64,000 nt of DNA from positions 9,310,243-9,374,242 of the forward strand of contig CP093829.1 of NCBI GenBank assembly GCA_033063855.1, written 5' to 3'. Positions 36,158-49,660 of this stretch are shown piece after piece; within the stretch, counting starts at the first letter, position 1, and every line of letters starts with the position of its first letter. This stretch comes from Smittia aterrima (Eukaryota > Arthropoda > Insecta > Diptera > Chironomidae). Below the pieces are notes generated by a model. That model did not search any database. It saw only the letters and a program-made list of their open reading frames with translations, and was not told the DNA's origin. Position numbers and translations under genes: made by a program.

Positions 36158-39100
36158 ATGTCAGAGCAATCGCCAATCAAATATTTCATTTCTGGAGGCT
36201 TCGGAGGAGTCTGCACTGTCCTCGTCGGCGTAAGTATTTAATAAACGTGTTGTAATCGACTTTAAATTAATCCCCTCTTATCATTGAAGCATCCATTCGA
36301 CACAATCAAAGTCCGTCTTCAAACAACCGACAAGTACAGTGGAATGGTTGATTGCGCAAAGAAGACGATCCAAAAGGAAGGAGTCCGCGGATTGTACAAA
36401 GGAATGAGTGCGCCAATTGCTGGTGTTGCTCCGATTTTCGCAATTAGCTTCTTTGGATATGGAGTTGGAAAGAAAGTGTTTCAAAAAGACGATCTTCCTC
36501 ATACGTACAGTCAAATCTTTCTCGCTGGTGCTTTCTCCGGAATCTTCACAACATCAGTCATGGCTCCAGGAGAGCGCATCAAGTGTCTTCTACAAGTTCA
36601 ACAAGGCGGAGGCGAACAGAAATACAAGGGAATGTTAGATTGCGGAAAGCAATTGTACAAAGAAGGAGGAATTAGAAGTATTTACAAGGGATCATTAGCA
36701 ACTCTTTTACGTGGTGAGTTCAATCGAGAAATATTTCTTAAACTCTTTAATAAACATTCAATCGGAGAAAGTATAATAAGTCTAATCAGACTGCTCTCTA
36801 CAAATCATTGGACATATCGTTATTGTCATGCGAGTGGAAGTCGCTAGTTTGCATGTTCAAATAATTCTTTCGCTGGAACAGCTGATAGTGAAGTGTGTTG
36901 ATCTGCTTCTTCTTATTTTGATCGCGGATATGTTTTTCGTATTTTTTCTTGATGGCGAGTTTTTTGAGCGGCTTTTCGGGAGCTAACGTCTTGATCGAAC
37001 CGCAGTTGAGAACTTTACGGAGAGCGTAGAAAACACTTTTTCCTTCTAAGTTCGAAGGCGACTTACATTTTGGTGATCGCTTGTGATCGAAGGCATAAGT
37101 TTGAACTGTTGAAGCATTGCAGCCGTGCTTTCCTTTTATTCCCGAGCATTTGTTGAAATCTTTTCCTGAACGAGCTTTGTTAGTCAGAGCTTGTCTCCAA
37201 TATTTCATGTCGCAATTGCAATCCCACGGATTTTCAAGCAACTGAATCATTTTGATCGAGGAGAGCTTAAAGATGTCAGATGGAAGTGATTTGAGTTGAT
37301 TATCGTTGAGATGAATCTCCATCAATTCATGTTGATCATCAAACAGACCTGGAGGAACTTCTTTGATCGAGTTATGCGACAAATCAATGATCTCGAGATT
37401 CTTCGCTCCGAAAAATGTGTCCATTGAAATTTCCGCGATTTGGCAATGAATTAAATGAAGCTCTTTGAGTTTAATCATTTTTGAAAATGTGTCAAACTCA
37501 ATGAACGGAATATTTCCTTTGCGAACTTTAAGAACCTCGAGATGGTCGAGGGTTGAAAATGTCTGTTGATCAATTATCGGCGTGTGAAGGTTCAAAATCT
37601 CGAGATAAACCAACGACTTCAAGTGTTTGAAAGGTCTTTTCGCGTTGAACTCAAGAGGAACATCATCAGCTCCAAGATAAAGAACTTCCGTTTTGTTCAT
37701 GACTCCAAAGATTGCAGGGAAAAGATTTCTGATCGGATTTTTTCTCAAGTCAACAATCTCGAGTTTTGGAAATGGAGGAAATGTTTGTTCAGATAGTTTC
37801 CCAATGTTGTTGTCACTTATGTCGAGCAATTGAAGCTCAAGGAGACCAGCTAACGATCGATATGATAAATCGAAGATCTCATTGCGAGAAAGCGAAAGCG
37901 TTTTTATGTTTGGAGTTCCATAAAAAGAAAACGGAGGAATATCGCGAATTCCGTTCTCCTCAAGCGACAAATGCTCAAGCTTCGATAATCCGTCAAACAT
38001 TTCCCAATACAATTCGCTAATGTCACAGCCTTTGATTCGCAAAACTTTTAAGTTGTCCCATCCGTAGAACGAAACTGTTCTCAATCGAAGTTCTTGAGTT
38101 AACTTCTCCATTTTGTAAATGTCGTAAGGAACAATCTCCAGTTCCTTCAACTCTTCAGGAGTTTCAAACGAAATATTGTACTCGAACTTCTCACAATTCG
38201 GAACGTAATGAAAATTCTGTGATGGATCGATATCTTCAAGGTTTGGTCTAAATCTCATTGTCTCAGCAGCTTCCACATTAACTGACTCGATGTTCAAATG
38301 CTGAATCCAAGAGATCGGTTCATCAAAGTAAAGTGTGAGCTGAGTTTCTTTTGAGCCACGAATCTCCAATGTTTTCAAATCGAAAAGTTGATTGAAATCA
38401 CTCACGAGAACTGAAAACATAAAATCATTGAAATCGTTTTGAAAGAAACTTCAAAATGCACTTTTACCTGACAAGTTTTTCCGATTCTCCGTCGACAATA
38501 TCACCAAAGCCTCGACATCATGTGGCAAGGTTGCAATTAAGTCTTTCGGTTCAATGTTAGACGGCAAGAGACACATTGTGAATTTCAAAAGCTCGTTGTG
38601 CTGCGGTGGAGAGTCGTCATCGAAGTTCACCTAAAGAGAAAACAAATCTTTAGACTAAATGACGACCGAGACGATCGTTGCGCAATTTCACCTCATTCGC
38701 GTTAACGTACTCTTCACTTGATTCAGAGAACTCATGACCTTTCCGTTGTCTTGTTTCAACTGCGTGTATCCATCTTGAGATAGCGAGATCCATTCGATGT
38801 GCATATTGACAAACGCAGTGATGAGGGCAAATCATATTCCATTCATCAACATCTTGCTCCCATTTGTCGCCGGTCGTGAAACACTTGTAAAATTATAAAC
38901 AATTTAATATTCAATTCTTTATCTTAATAAACAAATTTATCGCGATAAATTTGATGTAGAAATGTTTATTGACAAAACGTGACGAGATTAAATTTAGAAG
39001 CTTAATCTAACTCTAGAATTCTTCTCCGTCTCTAGATTCAATAAATACACAACAAAGTGTTATATTTTCAATCAATCGATGATTCTTCCGATCAATTTTG

Positions 39101-40904
39101 ATCTCATTAGATATTTAATTACTAGTTGACCCTTAACTCTCCTGCGCAGTGAAGCTTAATTAATTTATAGTTGTTGATTTGCATTTCCCAAACAGATAAT
39201 CGCACTGTTCGTGCAAAAGTTTACTTTATGGCGCGAGCGAACTGCAAACAGAACTTGTAATCATGAGAAACCTGGTAATTAGGCTTCTGATGAGCGATGG
39301 AATTTTTTCCTGGTCGTACTTCAAAGTGCGAAAAAGAAATTACCGGGAAGTAATCCAATTAAATCACAATAAGGCGCGGCTTCCTCGACAGAAGCATTAA
39401 TCACAATTATATTCGAATGTCTCACTTAAACTTAGTTCTCACGAGTTCAATTGAGTGTTAGATATTCTCATCATCGATATTCAGAATGTTTTTCACTCCG
39501 GAAACTAAAAACGAAGTTTTTTTTTGTAAGTTTTTGATAAGCTGGATATTTTCATCACAACAAGAGTCGCTAGTTTTGTTTCAAACTTTATGAGCTTACT
39601 GACTCTCTGAAGGGATATTAAATCAGAAATTTATCGGTGTTATGATCTCAGCGGATTAAATATCTCTGAGTAGTTACAAACTTTAAAGTTTCAACAGCAA
39701 TCGAACATGAAAGAGGTTGGCTTGCTGTTTTATCTTTTAATATCTCCCTTAACCTTCAGGGAGCACATTCCTCAGATATTCTTAAGTTACAACCTCAACC
39801 TTAGGAGGTTAAAAAGTTTGATGATTTAAAAGTTTCATCTCCACGCGGAAATAACTTACAACCAATGAAATGAGAATAACGACAATAAAACTGCAGTTAA
39901 GCTTCTCCATTTTGGAAGAATCCTCGATTAATTTAGAATGCAATGCTCTTTCTCTGAAATAACGCGATAAACTGAAGTCTAAATTACGCTTTCGGATGTA
40001 GAAACTTCCTTTGTTGAGTCTTTGTCCAGTTTGGTTATCCACTGACTTCCCTTTCGTCTTATTCAAAACGAAGCATGTGACAAACATTTCGAATAAAAAC
40101 AGAAATTTGATAAGAACGTTTAAATGATGAAAAATAAAAACGACAAGCGATCCATTTACAATTGTAATTTGCGCGTGCAAGATCTCTCTCTGATCTCGCC
40201 TACATCGCCTAGAATCGAAATGTAATTAGTTCAGGTTTTGTAATGCACTTTTAATTAATAAAACTCAAATTTATTCGAAGAAGTCAAGAATTTTTCAACA
40301 ACGTCTTGAAATTTTTAATTGGCTTTGTTTGAGAATAAATCTTAAATCACTCAAAAAGCTGTTTATCGTGTTTCAGCTAAAGAGCAATCAAACTCGATCG
40401 TAACTTTTATTCCATTACTCGCTGTCTCTCTCTGATTACATGTTTTCCGCTTATTTCTCTTGCCAGATGTACCTGCGAGTGGAATGTATTTCTTGGCTTA
40501 CGAGTTCATCAAGAAGAAGGTTTCTGACAGCGCACCGAAGGACAAACCTGAGTCGAAAACGAGACAGATGGGGGGAACCATATTGGCTGGTGGAGCTGGT
40601 AAATTGCAATTTACTTTCTGAAACCTCTTGTCTGATTTTTAATCTGTTAACAGCCGGTATCGCGAATTGGACAATTGGCATGCCACAAGACGTGTTGAAA
40701 TCTCGACTTCAGACAGCGCCAGAGGGAAAATATCCAGGAGGATTGAAGGACGTCTTCAGGACTTTGATGAAGAATGAAGGTCCAGCTGCTCTCTACAAAG
40801 GATTCGTTCCAGTCATGTGCCGAGCTGTACCCGCAAATGCTGCATGCTTCGTCGGTTTAGAGCTTTGCATGACTTTCCTTAATCATGTCGTACCGAACCT
40901 TTAA
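36158..40904 (+). CDS. colt: Mitochondrial carnitine/acylcarnitine carrier
   Basis: The exons are 36158-36229, 36290-36713, 40467-40598 and 40654-40904; they sum to 879 nt, giving 292 residues, the standard length of an SLC25 carrier. The protein exchanges acylcarnitine for carnitine across the inner mitochondrial membrane to feed fatty-acid oxidation. The three carrier signatures are HPFDTIKVRLQ, APGERIKCLLQ and MPQDVLKSRLQ. Family-specific stretches include RDVPASGMYFLAYE, LQTAPEGKYPGG and PANAACFVGLE. The third intron, about 3.75 kb, is exceptional in this compact window and contains the antisense LRR gene at 36798-39910. The split Asp codon (G/AT) across that intron restores RDVPASG. It resembles Drosophila congested-like trachea. 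Confidence 0.94.
36798..39910 (-). CDS. Secreted leucine-rich-repeat protein nested in colt intron
   Basis: The exons are 39860-39910, 38692-38883, 38468-38630 and 36798-38410; they sum to 2019 nt, giving 672 residues. The first exon encodes only a signal peptide, MEKLNCSFIVVILISLV. The second carries a cysteine cap, CPHHCVCQ. Leucine-rich repeats run from about 247 to 527 (for example LEHLSLEENGIRDIPPFSF, LQLLDISDNNIGKL, LEIIDLSHNSIKEVP), followed by a typical C-terminal cap at about 529-607 (NPWDCNCDMKYW with later Cys residues). The tail is Lys/His/Asn-rich without a membrane segment. It is probably a secreted or matrix-bound binding protein; I do not recognise the ligand or a named orthologue. 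The gene lies wholly inside the third intron of the carnitine carrier on the opposite strand. Confidence 0.83.
39911..40466. other. Promoter region of nested LRR gene within colt intron
   Basis: This is the part of the carnitine carrier's large intron upstream of the nested LRR gene. It should hold that gene's promoter and the carrier's branch point and pyrimidine tract before TGCCAG at 40466. No coding feature is seen. Confidence 0.45.
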
Positions 40905-41618
40905 GTAAAGAAATGTAGATCAAGGATTTTGTTATCTAAATTGAAATTGGTGAAAGGGCTTCAACAAGAAATAGTTTAATTAATTCGTCTACGGTTACCG
41001 CTGCCTGAAAATTCATCTTGTTAGACGTTCATTAAAGTCAACAACTCGTACTGTTATCAGTTAAACAAATTGTAATTTCTAGGATGAAAATAAAAAAGTC
41101 AAAGTTAGAATTTTTTAAAAAATATTTTTTTGTTCATTTTAAATTAAAAACATTTTTTAGCTTAAGTCTACTTAAGATTCTTGCGCCCTGTCTTATCAGT
41201 AGTTGAGAGGAAAATGTACCAGAAGAAGCTTCATAATGAAAAGTTAATGAAAGAGTTTGAAAACTTGCTAATTAATTTTTTCTTAAAAAATAATTTCATT
41301 TATTTCTTTCAAATACTTTTTTTTTCATGGCACAATCAATCTCTTTCTACTTTCAGTGCCTCCCGTTTCAAATTTACTAAAATATTTACAATTCAATCAC
41401 AGCATTTCAATCGTAATTTTAGTGGAATAGTCCACAATGAGCCATCGAAAGCTACGACTAATTAGAAGTTAAATTACTTTCGGTTTCTTAGACTCGCAAA
41501 TACTTTTTAAATGTCGAGGTTTCTTTTAAGAATCTGTGCAATCGTGAGCAACAGCAGTCGTTGTCCTTGTGCATCAAAATGTGATAAAAAGTTGCGTCAT
41601 AATGGCTTCTAAAAGTTT

Positions 41619-44600
41619 TCAGCTTTCATCGTCGGTTTCAACTATTTTTAGCAACGAAGCTCGTTTCGAGCTCAACTGAGCATCCATTAAATTGATTGGT
41701 GATGCGCTCGGAAGAAGTGTCGGCTTCTCAATCAAATCAACATCGTCAAACGATGACGAAGAAGCAATTTCAACCTCGATGAGAGAGTTCTGCCGCGATC
41801 GTTCAGGTTGTTGAACTGAATTCTAGCGAAAGAGAAAAAAACATTAAACTTTTGCTAATAATCTTTTGCAGCAGAATGAGAAGTCTTAAGGAAATGCAAG
41901 AATTAATAACTCGATAATCTACTTACAGGCACTGAACTGCTTGAAACGGACACCTCGTCTATCTCAGTGTATTCAATATCTGAGAGTGCATCGTCATCTT
42001 CCAACTCATATTGGCTTCGCGTTATCACATCAAGACATTCATCCGAGTTTGAGTCCGAATCTGATTTGCTCAATTCGTCGACCTGTATCACCTGTGGAAC
42101 TTTTTTTGCTGACTTAAGATCAATTAGTTTCTCTTCACAAGGATTATAAACAGAATTGTTTTGAAGGTTTTGGCTGAACTTCTCGTGGCATCTGCTTGAC
42201 GTAATGGACTTTGTTGTTCGGAGGGCTACACGTGACACTGCCATGATCGAGAAAATGGCGCCAAGAATCAATGATCCATAAAGTCCAACAGTTTGGACCA
42301 CTGGGAGAATGTTCAAGTACAACGAGAATCGATTTTTCAGTCGATCAGGTAATTTTTGCAATCCAATCTCAAACCAAAGCATTGGAATCGTTAGATGTGA
42401 GAACTTTTCGACATGCGCCATCGAACTGACATCAGACATTGCCATGTTAATTTGGAACTTCGCTGAGAGCTTTAGCGGCAAACCAGAAGTCTGTGGACAA
42501 GAGAAAAATTAGTTAACTCGTAAAAAATTGAATAGAACAAATGTCGTCATCATAAAAAGAACAAACAAATTAATAGTTAAGGAAAACAAAGAGTCATGCT
42601 GTGAATAGTTCTTTGGTCGTCACGATGAAGTTTCAAGAAGTTTACAGTGACTCGATAAATTGCTCGTTATTTTCCATTCTCTTCTTGTCTACCAACTCCT
42701 TCTGGAAATTGTTATCATTAGCCTTATAAGCAATTCCTCTTGATCAAGCAGAAAGAAAATGCGACAAAGCCTTCATTCGAAAACTATTTACACGCGATCA
42801 ATGTCGTTGATCTTATTCGACGCTCTCATTAAAAAAAGAATTTCATGAATGTCTCAACAAGTTTCTTAGACGCTCAGTGAAATGGAAAAAAATGAATGGT
42901 CAAGCTGTGCTTTGAAGGTAAAGAACTTTTATTTTCACTTGACGTTGGAAGGATCTTTCGATAAAAGACTTTTTCTTTCGAAATAATTTTGTGCTTTCAC
43001 AAAATTGCAAGGCTAACGATTCTCTTAAGAAATAAGAAATAAATTTACTTCGCTAATCAGTTCTCGACTGACATTGTTGATTTTTCGAGATCTCGTTAAA
43101 ATTAACTAGAGAGCGTAGTTATCTCAATCCCAATGTTAACGTCTTATCAGAAAAAAATTGAGATCGTGCGCTTAGTCAGACCAGAAGCAAAGTTGAATTG
43201 ATAATTATCGTGAAATTACAACCTTAGCTTGCAATTAAGTGAACTTATCTCTCACTGATCATTAAATGGAGAACAATTCGGACAGAAATTAAAAAGAGAG
43301 ATACGATCAGTGTAAGCGATATCAATAAAGACGACAACGTTTCGAATAATTGCTTGTGACATCATGCAACAATGAAAATGCAAATAAACTTGATTAGGTT
43401 GTAAAATGCGACTTTTGACATTTCGTCAGATTATTCATCAAACTTTTATCGAAATTGAGAAGCTCTAACAACTAAATTGAGGAAAATAATTAACGAATTT
43501 GATTTATAAAATGTCCAAGTTTGACTCGTTTTTTGAAAGGATTGATTGAACTGAGCTAGTATGACGTGAATACTTTGAATAAATCTTAATCTAGTGAGCA
43601 AGTAGCTTAAGTCAGCAGCAACACTTGTTTATTATTATAATAAACTAAGCTCAATAACATTTAAATGTGGAAATTCTGGAGGTGCAAATGAAATCCCGAT
43701 TTCTCTGAATAAAAAAACGATTTTTCCTTAGTCACATTCTTCTCGCGGGGTTCTCACGATTAATATATTATATATTTATAATATATTATATATAAAATAA
43801 TTCCCACGATTAACAGGATTTATTTGATTTTAACACGAAAACAAGATATTTGGTATGCGGATTACTCGTAATGTTTGTTTACATTTACGTCGTCGCTCTT
43901 TATCAAACAATCAAGTGACAATCATTCACTCGCGAGTCAGCGAGGAGGAGAGTCAGCAAACACTCTCGATTTTCTTCGGCGATCGTCACGTTTCGTTATC
44001 ATGTGAAGATTTACATAAAATAGATCAAGGGGAAAAAGTCGTAGCGAAGCAATCTCTTCGTGCTTGCCTTCGACTCTTCCGGATCGAAAGAGTTTTTCGT
44101 CGAAAATTTCTTTAACAACCTTAGACTTACAGGATTTAAAACGAAGTAGCTTTCATGGAGTGATCGATTAGGTGAACTTCCTGTTACGTTCTCAAGGAGG
44201 ACAGGATCGGCATCAAGAAAGTGCGGATAGCTCAAGGCGATGGGAAAACCATAATAACAGTCGGTGACGTCACTCAAGCCTTCAGCCAAACATTTTCCTG
44301 TCGAAAGAGAAAATGAAATAAATTTTATTCAAGTTCAAGACTTCGATTCGCTGTTCAATAGCGATTGCGCAACACGAAAGCAGGAAATTCTCATGTGTTT
44401 GCGATTAAATCTGTCAACACAAAACGATTCCGACGACACTCACCGTTACGGCAAAAGCATTTATTGTTCTCATTGTGGATGCCGTTGTCAAGAGCGTGCT
44501 CCTCGAACTGAAATCTGACCGCATCGAGTCCTTGAACGGTGTCAACAGCGTTTTCAACGCTCTTCTGTTTAATGAGTAAATTGAAATAATTAAATTCTTT

Positions 44601-47600
44601 GTAGATCAAGCGGAATTCGTTTGATTTCTCAGCAGAGAATTATGAAGTATCTGTATAAGGCTTTAAGTTATTCAATTCCATTCTCGCTTATCGACTTCTC
44701 GCTTTCAATTTATTTTCATATCAGCTCCTCTCGTAATCTTCTCTTACGTAATAAATTTTGTTTTTCTCATTTTGATTCCGAATTTCGAGTGAAGAGTTGT
44801 GATTGAAAAAATGGTGAAAAGAGTTTTAATTATAATCGCTGAGAATTCAGAAACTGTTGAGATTGTTGCTCCTGTCGACACTTTGCGGAGAACTGAAGGA
44901 ATCGAAGTGACGATTGCAAGTGTCCATGGCAGAGATCCAGTTAAAACAACGGCTGATATAATTATCACGCCTGACATTGGCCTTTCGGAAGTTGACAAGG
45001 ATAATTATGATGCAATTATCTTGCCCGGCGGCGAAGGTCATGTTAATCTCAAGAAATCAAAACTGGTTGGAGAGATTTTGAGGAATCAGTACGACAAGGG
45101 GAAGCTTGTCGCTTCGATTTGCATGAGTGGAAATGTTTTCTTAGCTCATGGAATTGGACTTGGGAACAAACTCACTTCGTACATAACACTCAATGAAGAA
45201 CTAAAGAAAAACTACGAATATCTCGAGCAAGATGTCGTTCAAGATAAAGTAAACGAACAGTTAATCAAAGCGTTATCTCAGTTGTAGTTAATTCAATTTC
45301 CTTTTAGAATATGATTACGTCTCGAGGCCCGGGAACTGTATACGCTTACGCTTTCAAAATAATCGAGAACCTTGTCGGCATCGAGAAAGCAAAATTAGCT
45401 GCTGAGGCGAATCTGATCAAAGGTTTGTACTGAGTCGTTCATGAGATTATGTATGTAATCAAAGAGGAAAGTGAAAATAAAATCAACTTACAAGTCTCAT
45501 TGGTCGGCACATGCTTTTTCTGAAGAACAACAACTCGTCATCTTCTTGAATGAAGCTCTTGAACTTCGTTCCGTCCGAAGCAGTTTGAATGTTACTGCAG
45601 TGCTGGCCTTTCCATTGAGGCAGGTCAGTAGATCCCCGGAAAGTATCGTAAAGCCCACCCAGGCTGCTGTCTGTCTCGCCAGTGAAAAATGTTTCGTAGT
45701 CGCCTGAGAAGTCGTACATCTGTTGATGAAAAAATATTCAAATGTTTACTTTCAATCGAATTGTTTCGCAAATTTTAACTTACGCGATCAATTAGTCCAA
45801 CTCTATCGAAATGAATCCAATGAGGCAGCAAAGTGTTGCCGAGTGTCGTAAGCGGACTCTCGTAGCCCATCATGAATTCTTTAGCTGTCATCTTCACGAT
45901 CGGTTGGCTGTTTGAGTTTCTTATAACTAAGTTCACTGGAAGACGCAGGAAATAATTCTTCGGAGCAGTGACGTGAGCAATCGACTGGAAATAAAAAGGT
46001 TTGGAAATTATTAGAAAATTGATTTGCAAACGAACAACTGCAAGAGATTGAATGCACGAGCTTCGTATGCAGATTAAGTAATTGAACAAACGTAATTTTC
46101 TTCTTGTTGAACTTAGAAGACGATTGCAGTAAATCTCGATGCGCTTCGAAATGAAACGAAAAACCTGTTTCAAACGTTATTTTGGTGTCAACACAGCGGC
46201 AAAAGATTCGTTGACACAGCAATTGTTCATATCATCCAAAACGAGTTGCATTAGAGACCTTCAAATATTTTTCGCCGCGCTCAAAGTGGAAAATGTTGTG
46301 ATAAGCGAAACGAAGAGCACGTCGTTTAATAATAAACTTCTCAAGGTTGAACCATTGCATTCTCAAACCTTTTACGGTTGAATGAAGGATTAGACTTGCA
46401 TAGTTGGATTTTCTATTCTCCGTGGACTCGACTGGATTGGGCTTGGCGTCAACGCTTTGCACAAAATGTCTTTTGAAAGTAGTTCAAGTGCAACAAGATT
46501 GAACGAATCATCGAGAAAATTCTAGCTCCAAATAGCGAGAACTCGCCAACAGCACGCCGACAGTTTATTGAAATTTGATTTCATCAGCCGGCTTGAAGGT
46601 CAACACACGCACGCCGAGATCTGTCCGAGATTTCTTTCTCTGAGCATGTTCATCATCTTCGACGATGTCTTATCTGAAAATACGAAACTAAGCGACGAAG
46701 AAGAAGGAAAACTGACCATGAACAGAGTGAAACATGAAAGCAACAAAAAAAACTAACTTAACAGTCAAAACAAAGTTCAAGCCTTCGTCCGGCGACCGTT
46801 CGTTCGCTTTGCAATACTGAAATGGAAAGTGTTACGAAAGATCTCGCGCGCATCGTGCCAATGACTTCTCTCAAACTCGGAGATCGGGGAAGCTAAATAA
46901 AACGCTTAAACGACTTTTAGCACCTCAGGATTCATTCAGAACGCTAACAATGAATCAGTGGCGTTTTGATTACGATCAATCTGTTGACAGTTTCGTCAAG
47001 GGCTTTGACTTTTAACAAAATTTAAATTTAATTGTTTCCTGATTTTGTTTTCCTCAGAAAAAATCTTGATCGCGAGAATGTCGCACTAAGTTGTGAATGA
47101 ACGATTTAGTCATTACCGTTCCAACTGCAACATAAATCGAATCAACTCAAAGTGAGCTAATAAGCTTCATACACGCACTAATGTCTCCATAAGTCAGTAG
47201 ACAAAATTGATTTATCATCTCTCACACAAACGTGAACGTTACTGCGTCTCAGGTTCACGACAAACACTGAAAAAAAGGTTTAAAAATCTCCGCTAGACGA
47301 ATGTTGATTTCGCGATACAATTTTTTCGTGACGCAATGAAAGCAGAAACTGCATTTCTTCGATAACTCAAACACGAACACTCTCACGTCGCGGGGAGCTT
47401 GTTGAAGTTCACACCACAAGCACGAGAAGGCAAAGAAGAAAAAATAGTTCACGCGAAAGAAATGTTTGAGCACTGACCTCCGAAGTTGCTGTCATGATAA
47501 TCGCGAATCGAATGGACAAAGTCGTTTTGTTTCTTCTCTCTCTCGCTTTCTGTTAGATAACTTTTAATACCGCGTGGTGCGATCAGTTCAAGGATATTTA

Positions 47601-49660
47601 ACTGTTTACCGAGTCAATTGCGTTCGCTAAAAAGTGTGCGTACGACGGAAGTTAGGAAATTATCTTTTTGAAGGATCGCAATAACTTGATTTCGGAATTC
47701 CCCGAAGCCGGCAATGCGACAAGTCATCTCCAGTCGACCTTGTCCGGCAAATCTCGCTCAGAAAAAAACATTCAACGGTATTTCCGTTGATCGATTTGTA
47801 ACTTTTCTTACCAGAAGCGCGATGTTCGGCAAGTAGAGAATGTCGTCTTCCGATCGTCCTTGAGAGAGTTCTTCTCGCCACTCCAAAGGATGATGTGGGA
47901 TCGTTGAAAGTGTTCCGTTGTCGTTGAATGTCACGTTCTCATGAGATAACAATTCTCTGGAAAGAAAATTCAAATTGAATCCTCGTGAAATGATTTGTCG
48001 AGAAGTTACTTACCGATAAACGTACGGACCAACCTCTTCGACATTTAGCTTGTCAGCTTTTCCGTCTAAGAACTCCTGATGATTCGTAATATTAAAGAGA
48101 TAGACCTTCAAATACAAATCAACTGGTGGACGCTCCCAAAGCTCAAAGATCTCTCCATCGTTTGCTAATAAAAGTTTCTGCAAAAATCACATTAATAAAC
48201 TTCTGTAATTAACACTTCTATAACAAGAGGTACTCACCCACTTGAAGATAATGTCATACGGTTGAAACACGGTGATCAAAATCCCAGTGCAAATTAGAAG
48301 AAGCCCAGTGGTTAGCAGAAAGAAGACACCTGAGGAGGATAAATAAATATTTAGTCGCGTAATAATTGCGTGAAGAAATCAATGTTAAGTCAATAAGAAA
48401 TGTCAAAAAGCGCAAGAAGAAAAAGAAAATTGATTCATGACCATTTGTGATTCCCTTCTTGTCAACTTCGTCAAAAGACAATTGCGTAAGGTTTGATAGT
48501 TGCACACACAATGATTGATTACTCGGAATCGAATTGAGAGTGAGACACATAAGAGTTCGCTCGCGAAAATTGTGAAAGATTTCTATTAACACGATTTTTG
48601 TTTACAATGCTTTTAATCTCCTACAGTCGTTGATTTGTGTCTTTGCGTCATCCAACGAGCTGAGAGCTCTTTGCCGAAAAAAATATTTTTCTCATTACTT
48701 TCTTAAAAATTAAAGTATTGATGGAATTTTATCGTCGTCTTCAAATGAACTTGCTTCGCATCAAACTGCATCGTCGAGCGTATTAAAGTCTTTGCGAAAT
48801 TTCTAGCGCTGTAACGAGACTCGAAATATTTCTCAATCGAGCTTTTTCTCGAACTCTCGAATGCGAAAAAAAAAACAAATTTGATCAGCACACTTGCAAC
48901 TTGTGTTTTAATGATTTTTGCTAAAGCTGCTGCCCCGAGAGTGCGCAGCCGATTTAACAGCAACTTAAGTGCACAGACATAAACTGCATGAGCGATCTCT
49001 TTACCCTCAAAATCAAACAAGATTTGTCTCTATCGCATTGCGAAGGCAGAGACACGCAAAATTGTTTCAAGATCAAGTAAACAGGAACAAGCTTTACAAG
49101 GAATAACTTCGTCGATTAAGTGCAAGTTCCAGTGAAAAATGATTCATCTCCGGAGACAGCCAATTACAACTTGAAATACATTTATAACTCGATCGGCTTT
49201 TACATGCAAAGCCTTATAATCTTCTTTTGATTTATAGCGACAACTATTTCATTAGCGAACTGAATAAAGGCTTTTTTAAACGACGAGTTTTTTTTCGTAA
49301 TTAGTAGACAAAAGAAAATTGCTTTTGTTTACCTTCGCTGTCGTTAAGAATTTTACTCCAATGATAGTAATTTCCTTTCTTCTTTAGTTTTCTTAATCTC
49401 ATTCGCCGATATCAAGAAACGTAAATGCACTTCAATCACTTCTGACATATTTTTCAATTCAACTTACGCTTTGGTGTTCGCGTTTGCTTTCCATCATGTC
49501 TCTCGTGAAAAAGAGCATCGAGCACGGACGCACCGCGGTTCAGCGAAGGCTTCGTCTTCAAGCTCTTTCTAGTCTTCTGTTTCTCATCCATCGCTTGCAT
49601 TTCTCTCGTGTCCACGGCACTGTATCGCCGTCCAGCGAAAAACTTAACAATTTCTTTCAT
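41619..49660 (-). CDS. CD36-family class B scavenger receptor, ten exons
   Basis: The exons are 49468-49660, 48238-48329, 48014-48177, 47812-47956, 45784-45984, 45492-45719, 44444-44564, 44131-44297, 41927-42490 and 41619-41822; they sum to 2079 nt, giving 692 residues. This is a two-pass membrane receptor: a 64-residue basic cytosolic N-terminus, then membrane segment 1 (VFFLLTTGLLLICTGILITV), an ectodomain and membrane segment 2 (about 498-525, ILPVVQTVGLYGSLILGAIF). Family landmarks are WERPPVDLYLKVYLFNITN, VEEVGPYVYRE, the GSTDLPQW motif, ENNKCFCRNGKC, DVTDCYYGFPIALSYPHF and HVEKFSHLTIPMLWFE. The ectodomain has N-glycosylation sequons and paired Cys. The family binds lipids or modified particles. 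The C-terminal tail of about 165 residues is Ser/Asp/Glu-rich, making the protein longer than the usual 470-550. DJ-1 lies antisense in the intron 44565-45491. Confidence 0.9.
43760..43798. repeat. AT palindromic tract
   Basis: An alternating TATA/ATAT palindromic run lies between two copies of ACGATTAA (about 43755 and 43805), within an intron of the scavenger receptor gene. The flanking short direct repeats could mark an insertion or simple slippage. Nothing coding is present. Confidence 0.4.
44811..45433 (+). CDS. DJ-1: DJ-1/PARK7-family protein
   Basis: The exons are 44811-45248 and 45308-45433, giving 187 residues, essentially the human DJ-1 length. The fold's landmarks are the acidic residue E17 next to the active site (SETVEIVAPVDTLRR), ILPGGEGHVNL, and the redox-active nucleophile Cys104 in ASICMSGNVFLAHGIG (human Cys106). 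The last exon NMITSRGPGTVYAYAFKI matches the family C-terminus. DJ-1 proteins are cytosolic, mitochondria-associated protectors against oxidative stress, with reported glyoxalase or deglycase activity. The ATG at 44811 gives MVKRVLIIIAENSE. The gene sits antisense inside one intron of the scavenger receptor, with its stop only 58 bp from the neighbouring receptor exon. Confidence 0.94.

Noticed and set aside
36714..36847. Continuation of carnitine carrier exon 2 into NREIFLKLFNKHS
   Set aside because: This is intron read-through; a GTGAGT donor at 36714 and the RDVPASG match in exon 3 show the real splice.
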